DNA from: Gnetum montanum
Taxonomy: Eukaryota; Streptophyta; Gnetopsida; Gnetales; Gnetaceae
Assembly (NCBI GenBank): GCA_015680685.1
Contig: MNCI01014495.1
Coordinates: forward strand, 997,802 to 1,061,801
DNA length: 64,000 nucleotides
Direction of reading: 5' to 3'
In this document: piece by piece, positions 22,257 through 31,340 of the stretch
Position numbering within the stretch: position 1 is the first letter of the stretch
How the letters are laid out: each line of letters begins with the position of its first letter
Notes under the pieces: generated by a model
Databases searched by the model: none
Told to the model about the DNA's origin: nothing
The model's input: only the letters and a program-made list of their open reading frames with translations
Program-made: the position numbers and the translations under genes

Positions 22257-22568
22257 ACATATTATCCAAGTGGAACATCTCCATAGCCTATTTGACAACA
22301 TCAGCAGTGGCAATACCCACAGTCATGGGGGATGCCACTGTCAGCACATCAATACCCTTACCGGCAGCCCGATCCTTACGGCTATTATGTGCAGCAGCCA
22401 GTTTCTCCAAGTGACTCTATGGGTCACACTACTCCTTAACATCACTACTAAGTTCGGAAGTACTTCAGGAGGACTCCTTCTCCTCTGGAAGATGTCTCAC
22501 ATTCAGTCCATCCTCTAACTCCGCCTACACCTCTTCCACCTATAGTTCCCATACAACCTGTTCCAACA

Positions 22569-23579
22569 ATGCAGGGGGAATTACCTACCCAACCGCAGCA
22601 ACATCACATCGCAAGAGCTGTAAATATTCAGCATGTAAATATCCAACCGGTTGCTAGTTCTGACAACTGTACAAAGAAAAGACCCTTCTTCAGAACTAGG
22701 AGCCCAGACAAACTCTCGCAACAACAAGTGGATGGGTACATGTATAGGCCTCTAACCACTACCGCTTCAGAGAACCCTTCAGTCCAACAGAGTGTAACGC
22801 ATACGGTTATGTTAACACATACCGTAACTTACTGGATAAAGGTAGGCCACCTTCCCAAGAAACTAACTGACCCTGGGAGTCCCTTTATTTATTTTCAAAT
22901 CGTTGGAAATGCATCACATCAGGCTCTTCTTGACTCAGGTTCCGGAGTCAACTTAATTTCACAAAAGATGTATCATGCCTGGAACCTGCCACAACTTAAG
23001 AAGAGTAATATACAACTAGAGTTGGCAAACCAGTCCATCATCATTCCCTTAGGATTGGTGGAGGATGTTATTACCACTGTATGTGGTTGGTCCTACCCAG
23101 CTGACTTTCTGGTCATCGAAGTTAACAACAACGAAAGGGACTTCCCAATTATAATGGGAAGGGCATGGCTAAGCATAGTAGATGCATGCCTTAGGATCTG
23201 CGATCTTTCCTTGGAAATCTCTAAGATAAACATATGTGGAAAGATCGAGAAGAGGATAGTTCCATGCATCACATACAGTGATTCATCGGGTGATGACATG
23301 GAGGAAATGTCTCCATGTAACAGGTGTGCCCAAGAAACTCTGCAACAAAGATGGCTGTATGTAGCAACCACACAAGAAGTAGTAGACACCCTGTGGTTGA
23401 TAGCCACTCGAAGGAGCAAGCAAATATGCATGGAACGAACTGAGGAAACTCATGCTAACCATGAAATCATATATACATTGGAACATGAGCGTCGCCAACT
23501 TCCACCCCTGAATCTAAGATCATCAATCGGGAGAACTTGGGCACTTCTTAGAACTTCGAATAGGCACTCACTATTTTAG
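22569..23579 (+). CDS. Protease-containing ORF of element A
   Basis: An open frame of 336 codons continuing from the gag tail. The Gln/Pro-rich start is followed by the aspartic protease: active site DSGSG at residues 122-126 (about 22932-22946), then 'LVEDVITTVCGWSYPADF' and 'IIMGRAWLSIVD'. After residue ~245 comes the linker that in B and D leads into RT ('QETLQQRWLYVAT...', 'ICMERTEE'), but here it ends at a stop at 23579, just before the PPT-like motif. The protease is undamaged, unlike those of B and E. It would process gag in particles; whether it is still expressed is unknown because gag carries stops. Confidence 0.85.
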   Translation: MQGELPTQPQQHHIARAVNIQHVNIQPVASSDNCTKKRPFFRTRSPDKLSQQQVDGYMYRPLTTTASENPSVQQSVTHTVMLTHTVTYWIKVGHLPKKLTDPGSPFIYFQIVGNASHQALLDSGSGVNLISQKMYHAWNLPQLKKSNIQLELANQSIIIPLGLVEDVITTVCGWSYPADFLVIEVNNNERDFPIIMGRAWLSIVDACLRICDLSLEISKINICGKIEKRIVPCITYSDSSGDDMEEMSPCNRCAQETLQQRWLYVATTQEVVDTLWLIATRRSKQICMERTEETHANHEIIYTLEHERRQLPPLNLRSSIGRTWALLRTSNRHSLF

Positions 23580-23596
23580 ATCTCTCCCTTACAACT

Positions 23597-23613
23597 CAGT
23601 CATGGGGGAGATG
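23597..23613 (+). promoter_or_regulatory. PPT-like motif 1, element A
   Basis: CAGTCATGGGGGAGATG just after the coding end. It shares CAGTCATGGGGG with the true polypurine tract at 25629. Confidence 0.6.
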
Positions 23614-25036
23614 GCCACCTATGCTAATCATATGGGGCCCTCAGTTCTTTTTCAAGTTTTGTTTTACACATTTTTATTTTACACATTTTTGTTTCACAAC
23701 GTTTTTTTTTGTTTTACACATTTTTATTTTACAATGTTTTTTTTGTTTGACACATTTTTGTTTTACAAATTTCTTTAACTTTTCTAATTTTTATTTTACA
23801 ACTTTCTTTAACCTTTTTAGTTTTTGTTTTACACCATCGTTATACTTTTCTATTTTGTGTGTGTGTGTGTGCATCCACCCTGTAAGTTCGTCACCCAATA
23901 AGTGTTCAGGCCGATGGTATGAACTGTTTTCATATTGATTGCTAATGTTTGGTTTTTACCTTTAAGTTACAATGTTGATACTAAGGTATGTTTCTTTTGA
24001 TATGGCAGGCAATGAGATCACTTCATCCATCCATCCACCAATTTCTATGGTTTCTCTTGGCTTGGAAATGTATAGTTCCCTTCTAATAAGAACTTTAACG
24101 AATCGGTGACTGGGTATTTCTCAAACTAAGGAAGGACTCAAGCATTGCAAAGGGTGTGACTTCAAAGGAACTTGATGCTTTTTTGTTGGTCATTCACTTG
24201 GGTGCTTGCTTGGCTGTTTTCTTCTTGAGTTTTCTTACCGTTCCGATGTTACCCAGTTGTCAGAAGCTGAGATAATAAAAATAAGAAGTCTTTGCATGGT
24301 GTGGTCCCCACGCATAAAAACACAAAAAAAACCAAAGTGAGGATTTAAAGCACACCCCTTACACGGAATAACTTTGGGCTGCAAGCACTGGTTATGGAAC
24401 CAAAGTGTTCCCTCTAACTAAGGCCCTTTTCGCTTCCTGTCCTCTCCTTTGTTTCGTTGGAATGGTGGTGGCTCTTTGAAGATGCATCCTCATTATCCAA
24501 GTGGATGGTTTAACCAAATGCATTGATGTGAAGTCACTGAAAGTGGTTGGTTTGAGCCCGAAGTTGGAATGAGGCTTGCCAAGTCACATTAGCCATAAAA
24601 CACACAAGGGGTTGTACACCACCTTGTTCTTGGGATTCCATTCCATTTCTCTTCTCTCCATCCTTCTCTCCATTGTTCACCTCATTTCCAGTTGTATCAT
24701 TAGTGTATATATTTTGGTTGATGCATTGTTTTCTTTTTGGTAAATTCTTCCAGTTAAGACTTTACCTCTTGTTCCAAAGGACATTCCCAGAGCCTACAGA
24801 CTCTTTGAATGTGGGATTGACAGGGCATTAAGGGCATGAGCCTGCTTTGGGGAGGACCCACTAACATTCCTATTTGGAGCATTAGTTAACTTCTTTTCCT
24901 TAACATTTTGCAATTAATTTTAATTTTATTCATTTCCATCTTGACATCCATTTCATTGATGCCATAGTTGTCCCTTTTTACCTATCTTTCTTACTCCTTT
25001 TCTTTCTCCATTCTAATGCTACTGGAGGTTTGTGAT
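23614..25036 (+). other. Element A 3' noncoding region
   Basis: T-rich stretches with repeated TTTTACAC/TTTTGTTTTAC words (23650-23840), a short GT run at 23858-23870, then segments conserved with B, D and F (around 24285-24500 and 24810-24870). No gene seen. The internal palindromic promoter module found here in B and D is absent. Confidence 0.7.
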
Positions 25037-25050
25037 TAGTCATGGGGGTA
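25037..25050 (+). promoter_or_regulatory. PPT-like motif 2, element A
   Basis: TTAGTCATGGGGGTA (overlapping this range) is almost identical to the true polypurine tract TTCAGTCATGGGGGTA at 25627-25642. It lies about 590 bases before the 3' LTR. Confidence 0.6.
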
Positions 25051-25213
25051 CGAGGCCTAATTTTTCGAGTTTCCTCCTAAGCCCCGAATTTTTTCGTTTC
25101 TCTTCCTAACCCCTACACCTTCGGTAGTCATCATTTACATCTTCCCAGATCCATATCATCCATACCACAACCTAGCCAATGAGTTTACACCGAAGCAAGG
25201 TATCAATTACATA

Positions 25214-25504
25214 ATGATTCAATTACCCTTGCTAATATATGATTGTGTTGTGTGTGCAGATGGCAATCATACAACAACGGAATGGATCTGGAGCAAACAC
25301 TTGGAATGGAGCAGCGCTGAAGTAGCTATGCAAGGAGCAGAATTGATGATGCACTTACGGATGGACAACGGAAGGTGCATTCTAGGCATTGGCAGCAACA
25401 AGACTCTTCTCTCTTCTTCTCTTCTCTTCTCTCTCCTCTTTTCTCTTAGCTGCCAAATGTGGCCTGATGTCATTGTAATAAGGTGTTCACCCTTGTTGTC
25501 ATGA
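25214..25504 (+). CDS. Small ORF near the 3' LTR, element A
   Basis: An open frame of 96 codons. Its part from residue ~14 ('VCADGNHTTTEWIW', 'HLEW', 'MQG', 'LGIGS', 'FSLSCQ', 'IRCSPLLS') is also open in element F (63071-63307, minus strand) with the same end; the only length difference noticed is an 18-base, in-frame gap. An alternative reading is the remnant of the 3' ORF: TGTGTGCAG then ATGGCAATC at 25260 aligns with the acceptor and start of that ORF in D and B, but that frame stops after ~20 codons. Function unknown; no known domain recognised. Confidence 0.4.
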   Translation: MIQLPLLIYDCVVCADGNHTTTEWIWSKHLEWSSAEVAMQGAELMMHLRMDNGRCILGIGSNKTLLSSSLLFSLLFSLSCQMWPDVIVIRCSPLLS

Positions 25505-25628
25505 ATACTAGTCTTGTCAAGTCTTGTAATAATGAACCGTTCACATGTCATTCCATTAGTTCCATTCCCCTTAATAATTCCATACCTACCCGATATTATT
25601 GTAAGGAACTTGAGGATGAGTTTTCATT

Positions 25629-25642
25629 CAGTCATGGGGGTA
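25629..25642 (+). promoter_or_regulatory. Polypurine tract, element A
   Basis: CAGTCATGGGGGTA directly precedes the 3' LTR; the plus-strand primer site. Confidence 0.85.
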
Positions 25643-26588
25643 TGATGAGACACGATATGCACAAGCCGTGATATCGCGTACACGATATCGCGTCGTTCCC
25701 TGCGATATCGTGTATGCTATATCGCAGTCTATCGCCAAATCTATAAATAAGAGGCGGCACTCCCCTCATTTCCCATCAGATAGGCGTAAAGTAGCGAAGC
25801 TCTGGCGGATTGATCACCCCAGAGATAGAATATTTTCCATGTGCCCGTAGTAGGAGTCCCCCAAGTGAACGGTTCTTTATTCGAGCAGCTTTGTACCTAA
25901 ACGCAAGTTGTGTATAGCAATAAAGATGAGCTTTGTGGATAAACCTTGCAGTACATGGATAGGTTTAATTAATGTTATTTACTGCTTTCCTAGTAACGCG
26001 ACATGAGTACGAATTGGTTACAAGCATTGACAAATGTGTACGGCTAGCCAAGGAATCGGCTACTCATCGCGATTAGGTTCTCTCACCCTTATCTCCTAGA
26101 ACGTGGGACAAGTACGACTTGATTACGAGCATCTACGGATGTGTATAGCTAGTCAAGGAATCGGCTGCTTGTCACACTTAGGTTAGTTAGGTGCCTCAGT
26201 ATGACCGCTTCGAGCACGTGCGTTACGTGTGGTAATCCCAGTAACGATTAGCATTTGGTAGCCACAGTTGCACAGTTTGGGGTGTGTACGGCAAGTGGGA
26301 ACGAATGCTAACGCTAAGACTTAGTGTTGTAGTTAGAGTTAGTTTTAGTCTCTCAACCCTTCACCTCTTAGCATAGGAGATAAACCAGAAAAGATCAAAA
26401 AAATCATATACCTCGAACTTACTTAACAATACACCGTGACAACAACAAGTAAGTCTGGGAAGACAACGATTAATTAACCCCAAGTGTTCCTTGCAGCGTT
26501 TAGGCATTTAGTCTGCGGAGTTCAACCGGATCACGCGTGCTACGCTCATTTCGTATGGTTGAGTGTAGGGGTACCTTGCCACTCATCA
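25643..26588 (+). mobile_element. 3' LTR of element A
   Basis: 946 bases, TGATGAGACA to CCACTCATCA, colinear with the 5' LTR. Only two palindromes remain (25667-25692 and 25702-25725) against three in the 5' LTR. TATA at about 25741-25750; hairpin modules as in the 5' LTR. Confidence 0.95.
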
Positions 26589-26593
26589 ATCAT
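26589..26593. repeat. Right target-site duplication of element A (ATCAT)
   Basis: ATCAT, matching 18983-18987. Removing A and one ATCAT restores a continuous D gag. Confidence 0.92.
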
Positions 26594-28306
26594 CATCTAA
26601 TTTAGCTTCTACAATGCCCTCTATTGTAGCTATCTTACCCTTACCCCTTTAGTAGGCACGTTCAACTTCTTTTCACCTCCTACGGTCGTGATCACTACCC
26701 TACTTTCTTGATTCTTTAGCAATTTTTAGAGTGGTTTGGAAATTCTCATCCAATGATTCCCACATTTTATCTACTTCAGCTAAAATTTCAAACATATATT
26801 TTTAAATTAGTAAGGTCTTTTTGTTCACCACCTCATCAAGAGGTGACTCTTTCTCACTATCACATAATTGGATCTTCCTATTTCTATTGGAAGGATTCTT
26901 GTTGTATTCCTCAGCACTTTGCATTTCCTCAACTCTCCTTATTCTTTTTCTACCTGCTCAATTAGCCTTTGGATCTGATGGACTTTGAGTTCTAATAGTC
27001 TTGCTTGGGCATAAACCCTAAGAGTTCTTCTTTTTTCCAATCTAAGTCCATCTATGATATGACAAAGTTGTTCTCGCTGAGAATAACCATGGCTAGGGCA
27101 TTGGTGTATGAGAGAATAGTATCTACCCATGGCGATGTCCAAGAGTTAATGATCTCCTTACTTCCATCCTTGGATTTTTCTTCTCATATTAGACACTCTA
27201 GAGTATGTTTGATACTTATCATTAAATAATTCTAGCATTGTACTCCACTTGCGCCTGGATTCTGACTCCAAGGACTAGTACTAGCTCTCTGCTTCCTTGA
27301 TGAGTGTCATGGGAAATAGTTTTAATTTTTGCTAATAATTTTTAATATTTTGTAAGGCACACGCATTGTGAAAATCTTGAAGATGTGTTTGTTGATTAGA
27401 GTTATATCCCCCCTTAGATCTGGGAATATTGTTCATATCAAATTGTCTAATCCGACTATCCTTCACATGCCTAGTTGGAATTTTTATGGCCTTTACAATA
27501 TTTAACATGCTTTGAGTTGCCAATAAAGGCTCATCATCATCATTATCTTGATGACATCCTCAACTACCCCTTCATTCATGGTAGGCCCAATGATCATCAT
27601 TGTTGTCTCGCTATTCCCCTTCATCATGATTATTCTTTCTACAACATTTGTTAGAACCAGAAGAGGAAGAAAAAGATGTAGATGAAGAGGGCAAAGAGGG
27701 AGGAGGACTATCACCACCATGGTGTTTGCTAACTCCTATTCAATTGTCACATCCACATTCATCAATTTTCTTATCCTCTTGATGCTTGTCCAAGCCCCTA
27801 CATTGGCTACCATTTTTACTTGAATTTGGATTGTTGATAGTGGATGGTAGATTTAGGGCCACACCCCAATCACCAATAACAAAAGGTGGAGAATCATCAT
27901 GTTGAGGACCCCTAGAGGAAAGGCTCTCATTATCATTTTGGTTAAGCAAGAACAAGGGATTGGTGAACCATTTCTCCTTCATAAACTCATGGTCCTTCTC
28001 CTAGTATCAATGTCTCCTACATTGTGTTTTAGTGGGACGGTAGTCCTAATAGTCACAATCATGCACAATGTACTCCTCTTGAAGATCCTCAATGCCCAAC
28101 CTCCTAAGAGTTTGAAGTAGCATCCTAGGCACAAATCAATTGGAAGATAGTACAATGTTGTCTTTCATATCTCACCATCGCAATTGTTCATCTTGATGTA
28201 GGATGAAGATGAAGTTAAGCACATACTCATCTAGATGAGTATACACCACCTTACATTCTTGAGGGACTGGTGATTTATTATCATTGTGCTTGTGAGAAGA
28301 AGACAT
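26594..28306 (-). pseudogene. gag N-terminal part, element D
   Basis: Minus-strand start at ATG 28306 (MSSSHKHND...), matching the MASSHK start in A. Following blocks match A gag in order: 'YTHLDEYV...LHQDEQL' (about 28180-28270), a Ser/Asp-rich low-complexity part (27640-27720), 'MLNIVKAIKIPTRHVKDSRI' (about 27450-27515), 'CPSHGYSQREQL' and 'LEKRRTLRVYAQARLLEL' (26960-27110). Frameshifts separate these pieces. The C-terminal part continues at 18987. Confidence 0.85.
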
Positions 28307-28442
28307 TTTATAATACAAATAAGATATCAGTGTGCGTATGTGATTATATTTATCATGAGAATGATTTTTAACCTTAGGGTTCATCCAGTGATGTTAATGA
28401 TGTTCACTAAACCTAGATAGCACATGTTTTAACAAAAAGAAT

Positions 28443-28460
28443 CCCTAACAACGACACTAA
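28443..28460 (-). promoter_or_regulatory. Primer-binding site, element D
   Basis: On the minus strand TTAGTGTCGTTGTTAGGG directly follows the LTR end; a C-to-T decayed form of the A primer site. Confidence 0.7.
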
Positions 28461-29319
28461 TGATGTGTGGCAAGGTACCCCTACACTCAACCATACGAAT
28501 CACTAAGTGTTTATGCATGATCTAGTTGAATTCCATGGACTCTATGTCTTCTAATACACTAGCCTCTAGGAAATGAACTTGCCCTAATAATCATTTGTTA
28601 TCTTCCTAATTACACTTGTGATGTATAAAGCTATGGTTAAGTATAATTGAGGCATATGATTTTTATTATTTTATGTTTTATGTTCCTAGTGCTTTAAAAT
28701 AGAGAAATGAAGTGATTTAATAGCTAATTTAATCTAACTAATTAATTAATCTCTAACTAATCCTAACATAAATATTTGATCCCACTTTTTGAACATGTCT
28801 TGAACCCACATATCCACTACTGGGATTACCAAGCACTATGCTATTGGGCGAACCAAGCAATAGAGTTACTGGGATTACCAAGCAAATACATGTTTACGCT
28901 CAAAGTGGTTATACTTATTTGTTTAATCTATTTAGCTTAGTTAATTAATCAAATAAAGTCTAATTTAGCTTAATTAATTGCATAATTAATGAGAATAGTA
29001 AATGCAGAAATAAATCATTAATCTATTATAAGTACTAGAAGGTTTGATCAAAAGGCTCATCTTTATTATCATTCATACTAGTGTGCTTAGGTACATCAAT
29101 GCTCGAATACGGATCTGTATACATTTTGACTCTTGTTGTTGGCCCTCAAAGAAATATTGTAACTCTAAAGTGACAAAACTGAAGAGCTGTACTACAACTA
29201 TCACTTGACCTTCCATAAACATGGCTGGTGAGCATGTATTTATAGACTTTATTATGGAGCTACATTAACAGGGCCGCATTAATGGGGGTCCATCAATGTG
29301 ACACTTGAATGCTTCATCA
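28461..29319 (-). mobile_element. 5' LTR of element D
   Basis: About 859 bases; TGATGTGTGG (28461) and TTCATCA (29313-29319) are the termini in plus-strand reading. TATA (reverse) at about 29236-29247, with the palindromic words ATTAATG, GGACCCCC and GGCCC at 29251-29303 upstream of it. The word ACTGGGATTACCAAGC is repeated at about 28823 and 28869. Confidence 0.85.
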
Positions 29320-30330
29320 ATAATGAATTCTTGTGTTTTATTGGTGGTTAAAGTAATAATTAGCCTTTCTGTCCAAGATTCAAACTAAGTCCAAACCACA
29401 TTTCAATGACATTGCATTGTCTCATCTCTTGGAATTACAACTATAAGACTACCACTATTGTAAAGAGTATTGTCACTTAGCATGATGTCTAAGAAAGGAG
29501 TTGATTCATGGCACACTTTATTATTTTTTTCAATTTCTGAGAAGTTGTCTACCTTTAGGCATGGCTAACATGTCTTTCTAGTGGAACCCCTAGAAATTTA
29601 TTTTATGCATGAGTTTTATTTTTATCTGTGTCAACCTTACCATAGGACTACCTTCAGGCATGGCTAACATGTCTTTCCAATGACATGGTAAGGCAACACT
29701 TATTTTACTTTTACTCCCATTTTTCATTAGATCTATAAGGATATAATACAACCTAGACAATATGATAGAACTCACAGTGGTAATCCAATAGAATCCAAAA
29801 ATCCCCTTGATGTCACACCCTTTACATTCCCTCTTAGTTCTTCACTTTTCATTCCAAGCATAATGATCACAAGTTTATTCTTAGTTATATGATGGAAAGA
29901 GAATATTATTATAACCATGGTAAGAATGTCTTATTAATGGAATGGATGGATGGATGGTGTGGCCTTGCTATTTAAATAATTATTGCCTATGACTTGATAA
30001 CATAGAGAAATCTTCACTTTATTGGACTACATCTTACCTTATTCATAATGTGTTTTATTAATAATTAAAATTTATGAAAACAAAATATGAAGAAGATAAT
30101 AATAATTGGAAAAATATGTAAAGAATGAAAAATCATTAAAGAATTGAAAATTGAGAAAGAATATAAAAAATTTAAGAAATAAAAAAGTTTAAAAGAATGA
30201 GAAAATATTAAAGAATGTGAAAAAATGAAAGGTATAAAAGAATGGGAAAATTGTATCAAGAAATAGGAAAGGTAAAGAGAATTGTAAAATAAAAAATTGA
30301 AAAGCACTTATTAATTCCTAAATCAAGATA
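29320..30330 (-). other. Element E 3' noncoding region
   Basis: AT-rich, with two copies of CTTTAGGCATGGCTAACATGTCTTTC-like sequence (29551-29580 and 29651-29678) that is also found in D (13770). No gene seen. 30060-30300 is A-rich simple sequence. Confidence 0.55.
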
Positions 30331-30454
30331 AAGTATCTTCCCCACAACTGAACTCATGGGCAAGTGTTTGAAAAATGCTTCCTAGATTCCCTGTATCATA
30401 CGCTCTAGATGGCTCACTTACCATTCTTAGTGATCTAACTTTTTGATTATCATC

Positions 30455-31340
30455 CTAGGTAATCTTGATGGTAATTGAGTTTTGATCGTCCATGTACTTG
30501 TTTTCTTTTCCTATTAGTGTATGATCATGATTTAATAGTTTTGTTTTTGGGTCCTTGGTTGGATTCATCTTCTTAGAATGGGAATTAATAAGTGAATAAA
30601 ATTGTTCCATGCATATTTTGGACAATTTAATGTTCTCAGTTGTTGGCCATTGGGTATCTTTTAGTTTGGTGGCCCATGCTCTCTCTTGTGCATACACTTG
30701 TTTTTCACACTTGTTGTGGACTAGTGTAATGACTGTCTTAACATTCTGAAGTGTTGATCCACAACTACATCCTTTACTTTCAAAAATAATGCATGGAATT
30801 CGCTACATGTGTATGGATCCGTGCTTGTCTTCCTTGGAGATTTTAATAGGTAAATCACTCATACTTAGCTTAGCATCAATTATGCTAAGCCATGCTCTCC
30901 CATAATAATTGGAAATTTCTTGTCCTCATTTTTCACATTGATTACCAAAAAGTCTGCTGGATAAGACCACCCATTAATGGTGGTTACCACATCTTCTATT
31001 TATTCCAAAGGAATGGCAATAGACTGATCTGCAGGCTCCAACCTTATATTGCACTCTTTCAAGGGTAGTAGGTTCCATGCTTGATATGTTTCTTAAGAGA
31101 TCAAATTTACCCTAGAACCTGAGTAGAATAAATCTTTGCATGGAAAATTCCCAACTATTGGAAGATAAATCAAAGAAACTCCTGGATCAATTCTTTTCTT
31201 AGGGAATGGTCCTACCTTTATCCAACCTGTAACTATTTCTTTAAGCATGATAGATTGCATGTTTGTGTTGAATGATGACGAAAGCTTGTTTTTGGTAGGA
31301 GAAGCTAGTTCCAATGAAGTTCCTATTCTACTAGCCTTTG
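30455..31340 (-). pseudogene. Protease and terminal linker, element E
   Basis: The protease block 31093-31314 contains 'GWIKVGPFPKKRIDPG' and 'LFYSGSRVNLIS': the catalytic Asp of D-S-G has become Tyr. The second protease block (GWSYP, IIMGRAWLS-type) is seen near 30870-30990. The coding remnant ends in the linker 30455-30697 ('AWATKLKDTQWPTTENIKLSKICMEQ'), with no RT behind it. This is the same end point as in A and H. Confidence 0.75.

Larger units (their letters stand above)
20109..22500 (+). pseudogene. gag of element A
   Basis: Structural protein. The start is likely ATGGCTTCTTCTCATAAG at 20109, because D and E start gag with the same MxS-type N-terminus. The long frame runs from 20366, with an in-frame TGA at 20861 and further single stops near 21050 and 21208, each where a Trp or Arg-type codon is expected. 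The basic Ser/His region (20640-20860) precedes the Retrotrans_gag-like core (about 21060-21560: 'FEGGYNADPQ', 'SWSTMLELFNNKYQ'-type, 'RCSSHGY'). The zinc knuckle C-E-V-C-Y-Y-D-H-P-K-G-C-C (CX2CX3HX4C) is at about 21838-21880 and again at 22095-22137 because of a local duplication beside an assembly gap. Confidence 0.85.
18988..26588 (+). mobile_element. Element A: non-autonomous gag-protease LTR retrotransposon
   Basis: Complete element: 5' LTR 18988-19967, primer site 19968-19986, gag, protease, long 3' region, polypurine tract 25629-25642, 3' LTR 25643-26588, with a perfect ATCAT duplication. Nothing resembling RT, RNase H or integrase is present: after protease only a short linker is left before a stop at 23579. 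By structure it is of the TR-GAG/LARD class of non-autonomous elements and must borrow enzymes, most simply from B/D-like partners (inference). It is the youngest large insertion in the window, judged by nesting and LTR similarity. Confidence 0.92.
26594..29319 (-). mobile_element. Element D, 5' part (reverse): gag, primer site, 5' LTR
   Basis: Continuation of D beyond the A insertion. gag N-terminal part, leader, primer site 28443-28460 and 5' LTR 28461-29319. To the right lies the 3' region of element E, suggesting D inserted into E. Confidence 0.85.

Noticed and set aside
22065-22286. Second zinc-knuckle gag module as a real duplication
   Set aside because: It sits beside an N run and an isolated N and is nearly identical to the first copy, so unmerged contig ends are more likely.
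23858-23870. GT microsatellite
   Set aside because: Too short to be notable; lies in the noncoding part of element A.
25385-25445. CT-rich tract as a triplex or polypyrimidine control site
   Set aside because: It lies in the small ORF shared with F and varies in length between the two; no evidence of a separate role.
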